Of a DNA stretch of 64,000 bases, positions 1 to 17,482 are shown in pieces. Numbering within the stretch: position 1 is the stretch's first letter; every line of letters begins with the position of its first letter. The position numbers were made by a program, and so were the translations under genes. Origin of the DNA: Vigna angularis (taxonomy: Eukaryota; Streptophyta; Magnoliopsida; Fabales; Fabaceae); contig NC_068971.1 of NCBI RefSeq assembly GCF_016808095.1, forward strand, positions 5,530,501 through 5,594,500. The letters run 5' to 3'. Under the pieces are notes generated by a model. That model saw only the letters and a program-made list of their open reading frames with translations, searched no databases and was not told where the DNA came from.

Positions 1-925
1 AGAGTGGAACATAGAATGAAAATGTATTTAAGAGAATGAATTAAGATGTGCGAACACCATGAGAACTGAAATTTTGATTGTGGACTTTGAACGAGCGTTC
101 CAGGGTGGAACGACTCTTGTATTGGATATTGAGATTTGTAAGTATGAACGTGGTAAGCTTAGATGGTGGTTCATCCTGATATTCCATGAGTGCTCGTTCT
201 CAAGTAGAGAGGAGTAGGTCATGCGTGGGAATGACAGGAGGTCTAGTCCATAACTGTAACTTGGACAGAACAGACTCACCTTAGGTGGCTACTGATGATC
301 ATTCCAGTTACCCCACCTGAGTGCACGGACGCCTTAGCTACACAGGATTCATACAGTCCGGACGGTCGGTCTAGTATCAGGATTTTGGATGAAATTTATG
401 TATGAATTGAATGTATATGTTGTGAACTTACTTGCTGGAATTGATATGTATAAAATGTATGTGTTGGCTTGAATTAAATTCAATAAGCTTACCCTGTGTC
501 TTTTATTGTGTTGTCGTTCGTACTTGAACCTTCGTCTTGTCTATGCGATGATCATCCGTGTGGATGTGAGCAGATGGAGAGGCGTTACTGGAAGAAACAC
601 TGGAAGAAGAAAATTTGGAGGACGCCAACCTCGTCGAAGTGGAAGTGAAGGCCGAACAGTAGAGGCGTTCGGTTTTTAGTTAGATTAGCGAGTGGCTGTG
701 AGCGAGCGCACTTTTTGGTTTGTGTATAGTTGGACGTTCAGTCATTGTTGTGTAGACCGTTCGTCCTTATCGTTGTGAACGCTCGTTAAATTTTGTACAT
801 TTACGGCCGTTCGGCCTCTTTCGTTACTGTCGCTCGCTGTGTTTTAAAACTGTTTTGAATTATTAATATATGTGATTATTCTAAGTATATAGTTGATGAC
901 TGTATAATTTTGGGATGTTAGAGTT
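1..925. mobile_element. Probable end of an LTR retrotransposon (LTR fragment)
   Basis: This stretch is richer in GC and CpG than the DNA that follows. It has many copies of short CGTTCG/GTTCG-type words between about 500 and 840, and no coding frame that I recognise. It stops at about 920 with TTTTGGGATGTTA, which resembles the 3' terminus of Ty3/Gypsy LTRs that end in ...GGGATGTTACA. The left end lies outside the window. No target duplication or second LTR can be seen, so the assignment is tentative. It could also be the untranslated part of another repeat. Confidence 0.4.
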
Positions 926-2268
926 AGCATCACCCATGAGATAAAATGTATTTTACTTACTTTCCATTACAAGAAAGAAAAGAAAGAAAACGATTGTAAT
1001 ACATTTTTCTCTTATAATAAGATAAATGAAATTTTCTTCTAACATATTAAATTAAAAAGATTGTATGTATTATGTAAATGAAGATTTTTCAATTCAAAAG
1101 GTTTCCTACTTTTATTATTAAATTTCCGACTCTAAGCACATCAGCTATTATAAAGTGTTTCATGGTGTAATGATGGCTAGTTCTTTTAAGGAAGGTGATC
1201 TTAGCCACTAGATTTACATAATGGTTACTTATAAAAGAGATTATATAATTAAAAATGAAAGATCATATGTTAGTATCAAAGTTATCTTCTTAAAAGTTAT
1301 ACCCCTTTTCTTTTACATTTTTTTAGACTTTGCACTCATTATTTTTTTAGAATTTCTTAGAAATCTTTAATATAAATTTTTATAAGACTTACACTTTGAC
1401 AATTTTTTCTTTTACACTTTTATAAGATGAAAAGTAAATTTGATTTTTATAATTCATAATCTTATTAGAAATACATGCAGTTAAAGTCAACAGCAGTATT
1501 AACACATTTTAACCGAATATTTCATCGAGATTACGATATTTTAATAATTTTTTAACAATAAATTAAGTATGATTGTTTTACTAGTTCATATATTTAAGAC
1601 GAAACACGATGTAAAAGAAATTGTAAAAGAAATCGTTAAAAAAACATTTTTTTCAATTTTAAATTTAAATTTAATTATATAGAAAAGTTATAAAAAGATT
1701 AGTGAAAAGCAAAAGCTATGACATACACATTCCCCAAAGACAAAAAAGGAAATAAAAAGAAGGCGGTTTGGAGTGCGTTTGCTTATACGGATGGAAATGA
1801 ATATAAACCCTACAATTATAGAAGAAAGGCATAAAACAGGATCGAATCAACTTTCTCTCCAACATTTGTATACATTTGTAGGAAAGTATATAATTGATTC
1901 TTTATGGACAAACTATAATAATTATATATTCATTATATTTTTTATATTTTTTATTTTTTAAAATAAATAATTAAAATAGAAATTATAAAAATAATAAATA
2001 AACTATATTTTTATTTGTTAAATTTTGTAACAATATTTATTTTTATTTAAACATATTTTAAACTTATTTTGTAAAAAAATTATTTCTATTTTTAAAAATT
2101 GTTTTTACACTGAATTATTTTCAAAATTTTATTTTACAAGTTTATTTTTAAATATATAATATATTATCAATCCACTTTTCATTTTTTTTCTTCTACTTGA
2201 ATAATAATCACATTACCTTTTCTTTCTTTTCTTTTCTTTTTTACCCTTCTTTTAGAGCAAAGATGTCC
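926..2268. other. AT-rich upstream region of subtilase copy 1
   Basis: About 1.3 kb of AT-rich DNA with homopolymer runs and no convincing gene. A pyrimidine tract of TTTTC repeats at 2213-2242 lies just before the TATA-like element of the downstream subtilase. No transposon ends were recognised. Confidence 0.5.
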
Positions 2269-2275
2269 TATAAAT
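2269..2275 (+). promoter_or_regulatory. TATA box of subtilase copy 1
   Basis: TATAAAT lies 57 nt upstream of the chosen ATG at 2332, a normal plant TATA-to-start distance with a short leader. It follows a pyrimidine-rich tract. Recognised by sequence and spacing only. Confidence 0.5.
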
Positions 2276-2331
2276 ATGCATTTCCTAGCTGATATTCATC
2301 ACAAGCATTTCCAAAAGATCGGTTGAAAAGA

Positions 2332-8291
<5,960 letters not shown>

Positions 8292-8929
8292 AAAACTCTT
8301 CAATGGAGTTGGTTGAGTTGAGATCCTTGCTTATCATAGTAATTGCGTGGATTCATGGATAATCAGATGTAAGTTTGACTCCGGATAGGATCTCATCTCA
8401 TGTTACGGTAATGGTTGTGTTTTTTTTTTTTCTGGGATAAATGTCTACGTTTTAGGTTTTTTCTCCATCCGTTGTTTGATGTATTGTGTGTTTTATGTAT
8501 AATAAGAACATTAATAATGGAGGTGCAGGCAAGTCCGCATCACATGCCAACTTTCTTCACAAATGTGGGTGAAATGGAGATGCTTGAATAGCATTACCAT
8601 TGTGACTTTAATCTAAAGTCTGTATTAACTTTCTAATCTTAACATTGGGTTTCATCTTATCCTAATGAAAACTAATCCAATTCTAAATCAATTAGGATCA
8701 CTAATACCTTCATCATGTTGAAGATAAAACATTTCAAACAAAAAAGTTTACATGATTACATTTATTGATGATCCGTTAAAATTACAATACATATAAGATA
8801 TGAGATCTTGGGTGGGTTAAACATTAATTTACTTGAACGGATTAGCATTTCAAATATTGTACTTCGTGTATACAATGAACAAAGCACCTAGTTTACAACA
8901 TGTAGGAATGAAAAAAGGATGTGGGTTAC
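8292..8929. other. 3' flank of subtilase copy 1
   Basis: Probable 3' UTR and terminator region of the subtilase, with AATAAG-like words around 8500, then ordinary AT-rich spacer up to the retrotransposon LTR. No separate gene was recognised. Confidence 0.4.
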
Positions 8930-9201
8930 GGTTAGGTTCCTTTATGCAGGGAACGGTAACATATGACTTTACAATACCCAAAAACAATAGAAAAGAGATG
9001 AATGTATACGTATTTAATTAATTATGTAAAGTATGGAAAAACAGAATTTACAGGTAAGTGTTTCAAGGAAGCCTCCCTTCCTCCACTGGAAAATGTCCAG
9101 TCTATTCCTAAAAGTAAAATATCTGATAATCCTCTCTCCACTTATTCTGTTATTATTTATACCCTCTCTCTACTAACAACTAACTTCTTTTATTCCTAAC
9201 A
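8930..9201 (-). repeat. 3' LTR of the chimeric retrotransposon
   Basis: 272 bp, the partner of 11854-12114. Shared blocks include TATGCAGGGAAC, AGAAAAGAGATGAATGTATAC, TAAAGTATGGAAAAACA, AAGCCTCCCTTCCTCCA and the terminal ACTAACAACTAACTT...CCTAACA. It differs from its partner at many positions and carries a roughly 12-nt insertion around 9128-9142. The outer TG has become GG on the plus strand (8930). The divergence indicates an old insertion. Confidence 0.85.
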
Positions 9202-9206
9202 TTACT

Positions 9207-9559
9207 CTACCCCTCAAAATCAACCTTATCCTCAAGGTTGAAGTCAGGAAACTGTTATTTGAGGTAATGCTCCTCTTTCCAGGTGACGCCCACCAAATTC
9301 TGGTCTGGAGGCTTGAGTGGTGGCAAATCCTCCTCCAATGTCTTCCATTCTTCTTCGATTCTATTGACTTCCCACGTTCTGGTTACCTCTTTTCCAAAAC
9401 TATAAGTCCGGAGAAGATGATCTTTGATGTCTTTCAATGCTTCCCGCAACTCTCTCCCCTCTGCAGGTCCCTTTTTATTGGGAGTTAAGTCATTCTCTTT
9501 TGTCTCCCCCTCCACAAATTCCGCTTGCCTCAAGCTCTAAGTCAGAGTCATGGTTTCAA
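9207..9559 (-). pseudogene. Retroelement C-terminal tail region downstream of the phytochrome segment
   Basis: About 117 codons in the same frame as the phytochrome segment. It is a charged stretch (FVEGETKEND, REALKDIKDHLL, RIEEEWKTLEEDLPP) followed by TWKEEHYLK, a TAA stop at 9257, and QFPDFNLEDKVDFEG before the final TAG at 9209. The last motif resembles the segment after the chromodomain in plant Ty3/Gypsy integrases. I do not recognise the charged part; it may be host-element sequence left after loss of pol. Stops lie at 9539 and 9257. Confidence 0.55.
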
Positions 9560-10930
9560 TCTCTTGTAGTATATAAGCTAACTCTTTGGATTCAGAAATG
9601 TTTTCTCTGCCTATTGGCTTGTGTTCTTTAGAGAATTGATTCAGATCTGGCGTTACAACCTGCAAGAAGCAAAAACAGCCAAGTATATTCCCACCAGCAT
9701 CAATTCTCTTGTTTGTTGTTATAGAACTCTCAACAAATTCTCCATTTCTATCAAAAAATCCAAATGGTAACTTCTCAGAATCTTGGCCACTTATTCCACG
9801 GTATATTAAAATCATAAAATTAGTTAGGGTATCTTGACCTTTTAGTCGACAAAAACTTCCAAATATTTCACCAGGAAGCAATTTTCCTATGACTTCATCT
9901 CTTTTCCAACCAGTTAGCCTTTCCATGGTTGCATTCCATTCAGAACAGCAGACACTATCATCAGAATAAAATATGGGTGGAATCAGTAGACTGAGACTCT
10001 ACACGATTGCTTTGTAATCACCTCCCAACTTGATGAATTTATCTTGAACCATTTTCCTATAAGTGATGTCTTGACCTACAAAGCATACCCCGACAACAGA
10101 ATATGTGTAGTCCCTATTAGTGCAAGTATTGACCATGAGATATACAACTTTCTGTTGCTGTTGAAGCCCAAAGTGCTTTATTTTAAACTCTACACTTTTG
10201 TCCTCCTCTCCTTGCAAGGCTCTGCTTAGAGTATTTTTAAAAGTGTCACATGAGTCCGCATGTATAATTTCATTTACCACGGATTTCCCCATAGCTTCAC
10301 TACCTTGTAGACCTGTTAGTTCAGCAATCTTTGAATTCCATCCATTGATTACCCCACCTAAATCAACCCCAAAAATCGAAACTATTACAGTCTCGATTAA
10401 TCTCACCAGTTCAAGTGCTAGTGAACTGAGTTCATCCCTCACTTCAGTTGAAGTGTCAGTTTTCTACACATAGTTTGAAGTCTTTGGACAGGTGATCTCA
10501 GTGTCTTGGAAAGAATCTATTATCATTAGTTGTAATGAGTGAATAGCATTGATTTCTGACACTTCCCAAGGCAAACTTTTACTTTTGACTACTTCAAGAA
10601 AAGCTTTGAATGATGATCTTGGGTTCATTTTTCCTCCATCATTCCTATCCTTTGGATGGTGCTTGGCTCCTCCCCATTTGACTTCCTTAGCAGTGTGAGA
10701 CCTGAACCAGAACAAGAAATGTTTTTAATTGATTATTGTCGTGGCCATGCCACAAACCGCATCACCCACTGAAGCAGCACTTGGATAACCAGCATCAGCT
10801 AAACTATCTGTTGTCAAACCTATTGAATCCCCATGATTACTAAGTAGCCATTCTGCAATGTCTTTTACCTGTGCTTCAGTTGGGGATGTATCTAACAACC
10901 AGCAATTTCCATCATAAGACAAGGCAGCCC
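9560..10930 (-). pseudogene. PHYE: Captured phytochrome E-like cDNA segment (PHY C-terminus, PAS1, PAS2)
   Basis: In minus-strand order it covers the end of the photosensory PHY domain ([54 protein letters not shown]), then PAS1 (INGWNSKIAELTGLQ, VVGVCFVGQDIT), then PAS2 (MERLTGWKRDEVIGKLLPGE, KLPFGFFDRNGEF). It ends at ELAYILQE, before the histidine-kinase-related domain. All parts are in one frame, broken by stops at 10727, 10466 and 10001. No intron interrupts the segment. Plant PHY genes have large first exons and an intron in the region after the PHY domain, so intron absence suggests capture from spliced mRNA (family knowledge plus inference). The chromophore-binding GAF domain and its cysteine are missing, so no light-sensing function is possible. 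PHYE rather than PHYA or PHYB is judged from remembered similarity. Confidence 0.85.
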
Positions 10931-11792
10931 CATCACCTAAATATACATTATAAGGGGGCGTATCCTCACTTTTCAGCCCCAATTCCTCCACCAATCTGGT
11001 GGAAATAAGGCTATGACTCGCCCCATTGTCAATCAACACCAATACCTTTCTCCCTTGCACCAAACCTTGCAGTTTCATTGTTTTAAACTACGTTACACCA
11101 CCAACAGATAATACAGATAACTCCATGGTCTTTTGTTCGATTTTGGGACTCTCCTCTATCTCATCTTCTTCGTCCTCCTGCCCTCTGTCGGTGTTGGCAG
11201 ACCCCTCCAACGATCCCCAATATGTCTTTTTCCCCGCGACTGTCCCCGAGCTTGAGTTACATCTTCCCCATGTCGTACCTCCTTTCCCCACCATTCTGCC
11301 AAACCTCCGCGTCAAATCGTTGGCGAACGTCTTCCAAGTCGGGTGTCTGGTTTTCTTTCGCCAGAAGCGGAACAAATAACTCGCCAAACCTCCCTACATG
11401 CATCTATAGACAAACTTCATCTTCTCTTTCTTCGTCACGCTCTGGAGGTCGAAGATTTTCTCCGCCTTTGCAATCCAGCGTATGGGATCCGTACCTTCAA
11501 AAGTAGGTAGTTCAACGTGCTTCCTCCAACTTCGTTGAACTTCTCCTCTGTCTTCTTCCGATTCCTCCTTCGAGTTTTCCGGCGGTCGTCGTTCGCGTCC
11601 AAAAGTGACGGACTCACGACTTCCTTCGGAGCTCCGATGCTGGTTCCATATTCGTCGTTCTCGAGCGCAGCCAAACACTTGGAATTTGCGAGTTACCGCT
11701 CTCATCTCCGCTTTCAACTCTTCTACTGTCGATTCATTCGCGATCATCCGTCCCTCTATCCTTCCTTCTAGTGCGTTTAGTTTCCCTTCCAT
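10931..11792 (-). pseudogene. Retrotransposon gag and partial retropepsin (Ty3/Gypsy type)
   Basis: Starts at the ATG at 11792, 61 nt inside the 5' LTR. An N-terminal coiled-coil-like part (KLNALEGRIEGRM) is followed by the typical gag core (VELPTFEGTDPIRWIAKAEK) and YLFRFWRKKTRHPTWKTFAN. No CCHC zinc knuckle is visible between gag and protease, suggesting a deletion. The protease start reads [15 protein letters not shown], with Asn where the active-site D-S/T-G-A motif normally has Ser or Thr. It continues to [13 protein letters not shown], where the sequence switches to phytochrome at about 10930. Stops lie at 11396 and 11090, both in the shared frame. Confidence 0.8.
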
Positions 11793-11853
11793 TCTTCTTC
11801 TTCACGTGCTCCGATTGCTCCTCCGATACTGATCCGATAGGTCGAACCAAATC

Positions 11854-12114
11854 TGTTAGGTTCCTGTATGCAGGGAACTGTAACAGATGACTCTCCTCTC
11901 TCACAACACTCAAACAGTAGAAAAGAGATGAATGTATACTATTTTATTAATTCTGTAAAGTATGGAAAAACAAAATTTATAGTTAAGTGTCCCAAAGAAG
12001 CCTCCCTTCCTCCATTAAAAAATGTCGAGTCTATTCCCAAAAGTAAAATATCTGATATTCTGTTATTATTTATACCCTCTCACTACTAACAACTAACTTA
12101 TTTTATTCCTAACA
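11854..12114 (-). repeat. 5' LTR of the chimeric retrotransposon
   Basis: 261 bp, TG...CA on the element strand, starting 48 nt past the stop codon of the adjacent LRR receptor kinase. A TATAAATAATA on the element strand (about 12064-12074) may be the LTR TATA box. The terminal TGTTAGGA...TCCTAACA inverted repeat is intact here. Confidence 0.85.
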
Positions 12115-12162
12115 GATATACGACAATAAAAAGGAAACAAAATACTTTAGTATTCCGATGAT

Positions 12163-15100
12163 TCAGCAGAGTTGTCCCAAACTGATCCTAGGAAATAGGT
12201 CAGCCGAAGGTGATTTTCCTGTTCCAAATGCCTTGGATACTTGTTCCATGGTTGGGCGAGAACGTGGATTTTGACTCAAGCAAGCAAGTGCTAACCTTAC
12301 GATTAAGATCACCTCCCCATCAATTGGTTTTGTAGGTTGAGGAGGCCGTTGATCTAAAACATCAACCAATAGCAAATCCTTAACAATTGGTTGCATAGAT
12401 GGTGACACAAACTGAGAAATGAGATCTCTTGGATGCTTTCCCATAATGATTTCCAAAGCAAGTACTCCAAAGCTGTAAACATCACATTTCTCATTCACTT
12501 CCATTGTCTGGGCCAACTCTGCAAATAGATAATAAACAAAAAGATATTTTTGAGTAATGCTAAGCAAAAAGCAGGGTTAAATGCAATCAAGTGTAGTAGC
12601 TAGCATTATCTAAATAGATCATGGTATTTGCTGATAACTTTTTTCACCATTTGCAAAGGGAGAACCAATCTCTGTCTGGAGTTTCAAGGTTATAGAGTGA
12701 TGTAAATGAAAAATTATGTGACTGTTTTAAGTTGTAAATATGAGAGAAAAGGGTCTAACCTGGAGCAGCATACCCAAAGGTGCCTGCGAATTCAGTCCAA
12801 CTTCTTGAACTAGGCTTCAAAAACTTAGCAGTCCCGAAGTCAGAAACATGAGCTTCGTACTCAAGATCCAAAAGAACATTTTTACTTGATATGTCCCGAT
12901 GAACAATTGGAGGTGAGCAATCGTGATGCAAATAAGATAAAGCATTGGCCAAGCCTTTAACAACATTCACCCTCTTTTCCCAATCAAATGCAGTTGCTTC
13001 TGTATCTTTGTTCAGCAACTGATCCAAGCTACCCCCTTCCATGAACTGATAGACCAAGAATGAGACCTGTGAATGTGAGCAAAATCCATGCAACTTTATA
13101 ATGTTCCGATGTTTGATTTCTGTCAATGCTTTAATCTCACTTGCAAAAGCCTTTGAACTGAATTCTGACATTTCCTCATCTATCGCTGAATGAAGTTTCT
13201 TCACAGCAACAACCAAACCCGAAGGTAACACCACCTTGTAAACATATCCTTGACTTCCTGCTCCAATGAGATATTTGTCATCAAAATTCTCTGTAGCTTC
13301 AATGATATTTTCAAACATGATTTTTCCATCGTAGCTCCATACGGAAAAGACTGCCTTCCTTGGCGCTTCTTGAGAATTAGAATGACTTTTTCCCTTTCTT
13401 TTACCACGACAAAAAATGTACATTGAAAGTGCCACCCCACATAGAACAAATACTAGGGCTCCTAAACTAAGGAATGTCACTAGGATCACTTTGTTGCTCT
13501 TTCGACTATGATTGGTTGGACAAAGATCCAATACCCTGACATCACCACATAAGCCTTTATTGTTTTTCAATGATTCAATTGGAGCATCAAGAAAAGGTGG
13601 AATATTTGGAATTGGCCCTTCTAATTGATTGTCCGATATGTTGACGATACTCAATGCTCTGCCAAAAGTGGAAGGAATGGTGCCAGAAAGACTATTGTGT
13701 GAGAGATTCAACATGAACAACCTTTGCAACTCTCCAATATTTGTTGGTATTGTTCCAATCAACAAATTGGAACTAAGATCAAGAGATACTAAATATTGGC
13801 TAAACTGAGAGGGAATGCTTCCACCAATATTGTTTTTGCTCAAATTCAAATTCCGTAACTTGTGCAGTTTCACAACTTCTATTGGTATTGGGCCACTCAA
13901 CTCGTTATCTCCCAGATCCAAATCTTCAAGATTTTGCAGTAATCCAATTTCTGTTGGAATGTTTCCAGAAAGATGGTTATTACTAATCTTGAGTTGAAAT
14001 AACGATTTCAAATTCCCTAATTCCTTTGGAAGCTTTCCACTCAAGTGATTAGAAGAAAGGTGAAGCACACCTAGCTTGTTTGCCCCAGCAAGTTTTATTG
14101 GTATAACCCCGGAAATATTATTGTTGGATATCTTTAAGGTATAAAGATTGTGGCACTTTCCCCAGTTTGGTGAAATGTGACCATGAAATTTATTGTCACT
14201 CAAATCAATATACGCCAAATTTGGATATACACCAAAATCTTGTGCTATATCTCCTTCCAATTGGTTTCCTTCCATCCTGAGTCTAGCAATACTAGAGCAA
14301 TTCTTTAAGCTTCTTGGCACTGGACCCGTGAAACGGTTGCCAAAAATATTGAAGAACTGTAGCGAACCAGCAGAGCAAATTTGAGGAGGTAAATGGCCCG
14401 TGAAATCATTCTCAGCTAGTAACAAGGATTGCCAGTTGGTAATGTCATTCAAGCCTAGTGGGATGCTGCCATTAAGTTTGTTACTGGACAATTCCAAAAC
14501 GGTGAGCTTTTTCAAATTTCCAACTGTATCAGGAATTGGTCCAGAGAGTTTGTTTGATTGGAGACTAAGGGCATCCAAATTGATCAAATTACCTATAGAG
14601 GGAGGAATTGGTCCAGAAAGATTATTAAAGCCTAAATACAGGATGGTGAGCTTTGTCAAGTTTCCAATGGTGGAAGGAATGGATCCGGAAAATTGATTGA
14701 TATCAAGTCCAAGTTGCTCTAAATTGGCCAGATTTTCTATGGAAGCTGGGATTGATCCAGAAAGATTATTGGCATCAAGGAAGAGCAAGGTCAAGTTAGA
14801 CATGCTCCACATGGAGGATGGGATTTTCCCAGATATTAGGGAGTTATTAGAAAGGTAAAGTTGATTTAAACTGCTCATGTTACCTATTGTTTCAGGGATG
14901 GTACCAGAAAGAGAGTTTCTTGACAAATCAATAAGTTCAAGGTTTGTCAACATTCCAATTTCTTGAGGAATGGAACCAAAAAGGTTACAATCTCCCATAC
15001 CCAGATACTGCAACTTGTGCAACTTTCCAATCCCAGGAGGAATGGTGCTAGAAAAATTGTTGCCACCTAAATCTAGAAATGACAGATTGGACAAGTTTCC

Positions 15101-15595
15101 CATGGAATTAGGAAGCTCTCCACTTAGGTGACACAAGGAAAGATCAAGACTATGTAAACTCCCCAGTGTCCACATTTCTTGAGGAATGGAACCGTGGAAA
15201 GAATTTGAAGAAAAATTTAAAACATTTACTTTGGTTAAGTTACCAATCTGTGGGGGAATGGTCCCATGAAAGGAGTTATGGTAGATATTGAGGCTGAGAA
15301 GGTTAGGCAAAATGGAGAAGCTAAGAGTGTGGAGTGTACCTTTGAGTTCATAACTAGAGAGATTTATGGTGGATACAGACTTGGATTTGTCACACTGAAT
15401 TCCTTTCCATGTGCATGGATTATTGCCTCTCCATGTTGATAACAGAGATTGGCTGTGGTTGTCAAAGCTGTGTTTCCACTTCAACAAAGCATTTGCTTCA
15501 CTGTCTTCAGCAGCAGCTTGAGGCCCCAAGAGTGTTAGAAAGACACAAAGAAACAGAACCAGCATGGACTTTTCCCTTTCAAACGTGCATTCCAT
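12163..15595 (-). CDS. LRR receptor-like kinase, MIK2-like (class XII-type), 2 exons, about 1063 aa
   Basis: Plasma-membrane receptor kinase. Exons on the minus strand: 15595-12760 and 12518-12163, joined by a GT-AG intron inside the kinase domain (AAP|E). The signal peptide is MLVLFLCVFLTLLG...A. An LRR N-cap (ANALLKWKHSF, CTWKGIQC) precedes about two dozen 24-residue LRRs of the LSGxIP type. A membrane span (VILVTFLSLGALVFVLCGVA) follows, then a kinase with a glycine loop (GAGSQGYVYK), VAVKKL lysine, HRD near residue 899 (RD kinase), DFG near 919 and YAAPE. MIK2 relatives sense extracellular peptides or cell-wall damage; the ligand here is unknown. The ATG at 15595 is chosen because it sits just before the hydrophobic signal. 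An in-frame ATG at 15667 would add 24 residues without signal character. The stop lies 48 nt from a retrotransposon LTR. Confidence 0.9.
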
Positions 15596-15667
15596 GATGT
15601 AAGTGTAACAATGCCCTTGAATCAAGGATAAGATGATATGGTGGTGATCATAGAAATTGGAGCTCAC

Positions 15668-17480
15668 AGAGTTGTTTCACATGTAATAAACATTATGGTA
15701 TACTTTTTATTATAAATACATCTGTATTCACATCGTGGCCTTGAATAAAATATGCATTGCCTATTTTCTGGTAATTAAATTATTATGCATTACCGTGGAA
15801 AAGAAAAACGTGATACCGTCAATGGATTGAATATGCGTGTGAAGATAAGGTGGAGTTATTAGTGTAGTTTGGTTGTTGAAGACAAAGATGAGAAGAAGAA
15901 AGAAAGAGACAGAAACAAAGATAAAAAATCCAACGACAGGAATTTCTCTGCTTTGTTTACTTTTGTACTTCTTTTCCTTCGTCTTTCACGCGTAACCGTA
16001 ACAAGTATACTTGATTAATGGACATGTGAAAAAATAATAAATTTAGAACAAGTATACCTGCCCCGTTTGTCTGCATCTGTTTTCATGGAAATCCATCAGT
16101 GCCTCGGTCTACTTCTATGATTTAGTATTGGAGTAATCCATTTTTCCATAAAAACATCGTTTGTTTTCAGAGCTATGTCAAATAATTAACATAAAAAATT
16201 CGTAAAAAAAGTTAGATTATAAAAAAAATTATAGTATAAATTGAATTTAGTCATTGTGTTTTAGAATAATAATATATATATTTTTAAATGATAGAAATTT
16301 TATTTTATATATATATATATATATATTACTAGTTTATATTTATTTGTATATCAAATTATTATATTTAAAATTAAAACTAGTTTTATAAATATGATTTAAA
16401 ATGGAAAGAGAAGAGAGTAGGTGGAATAAATTTTTCTTAACATAGAACTTTTATTTTATTTTAGATTAACACATAATATTAATTAGTTACAACCCAAGTT
16501 ATCGAAATCAATAAGATGTATTCTAGTGTGTGTGTGTGTGTGTGTTATATAGTAAAGGTCAAAATAAAATAAATAAATAATGTGCGAATGAGGAAAATCA
16601 AAATAACATTTGTGAAAGAAAAAAACAAGTGTAATAAACTTATTAAGCCATACCAAATTAGTCTAAATAGTAAGTGGCAGCTCTCAAAATATATGTAGAA
16701 GGAACAAGTTGAAGGTGATGTGTTGTGAGGTTTCTTTCAATATAGTAACCGAAGCAAAAAGTATATGAGAAGCTAAATTGAATGGATCTTACCGCCTCGT
16801 TATTTGTAGGCACCATTGTTGTGATTCTATATCTATTGAGTATCATCGTCTCCCTCTTCTCTCAATCCACTGCTTCCCAAAATAATGGATCCTTTTGACT
16901 CATCGTTACCTAACATCCACCAGCTGTATAATTTTATATTCTAATATAAGAGAGACAAAAGGTTTTATCCATTCTGAAAATGTCTTGTCTTTTATGTTTT
17001 TTAATCCACAGAAGAGTATGTCTTTTAAAATACAAAAAAATAAATTATAAATAAACATACGCGAGGAACATGCATTGAAAACAATCAGTAAGAATGCTTA
17101 GGGTCAAAAGTAACTTTACAACATAAAAATTCATGGGATAGAAACAAAAAAAGTACCAACTTAAAGTGGGTTTCGTCAAGGCTAAAATGCTACGTCTCTA
17201 TCAATGAAAAAAATTGTTAGATACTTAATTTAAAAGCTGTTTTATATTAAAAACTTATTTAAATCTATATCTTTTTACATTATTATGCCATTAACACTGT
17301 ATTGTATAAAGACTAAAAGTTATAACGAAGAAAATGTTCACAATTTTTTGACTGATCAAATTTAGGTTAAAGATTAAAAACAAGAATCTATAAATAAAAA
17401 ATAAAAAAACATTTTTTCAGTGAATCTACAGTGGTTTTTAACCACTGCATATAAAATTTGCCTTTGCTGATGTCTGTGTC
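15668..17480. other. Divergent intergenic region between the LRR kinase and subtilase copy 2
   Basis: About 1.8 kb of AT-rich DNA between two genes that read away from each other, so it should contain both promoters. It holds a short (TA)n at 16303-16326 and a (GT)n at about 16526-16545. No transposon termini or coding frames were recognised. Confidence 0.5.
16526..16545. repeat. (GT)n microsatellite
   Basis: About ten GT units in the promoter-bearing spacer between the receptor kinase and subtilase copy 2. Confidence 0.9.
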
Positions 17481-17482
17481 AT

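Larger units (their letters stand above)
8930..12114 (-). mobile_element. Chimeric LTR retrotransposon (Ty3/Gypsy gag-PR) carrying a phytochrome segment
   Basis: Two related LTRs in direct orientation, 11854-12114 (5' LTR on the minus strand) and 8930-9201 (3' LTR), bound a 2.65-kb interior. Reading the minus strand, the interior holds gag, a partial retropepsin, about 1.37 kb of PHYE-like phytochrome coding sequence, and a tail ending in DFNLEDKVDFEG, as seen after the chromodomain of plant chromoviruses. Reverse transcriptase, RNase H and integrase are absent. From the gag ATG (11792) to the last stop (9209) the frame is the same throughout, 862 codons with seven internal stops and no frameshift. 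The purine-rich GAGGGGTAGAGTAA just before the 3' LTR fits a polypurine tract. The flanking 5-mers GTTAC and GATAT match only partly, so no target duplication is claimed. Movement would have needed enzymes from another element. Confidence 0.85.

Noticed and set aside
9255..9533. Independent small protein gene of 92 residues
   Set aside because: It is in frame with, and inside, the retroelement interior between the phytochrome segment and the 3' LTR.
8925..12119. 5-bp target duplication around the chimeric retrotransposon
   Set aside because: The flanks GTTAC and GATAT agree at only three of five bases, too weak to claim.
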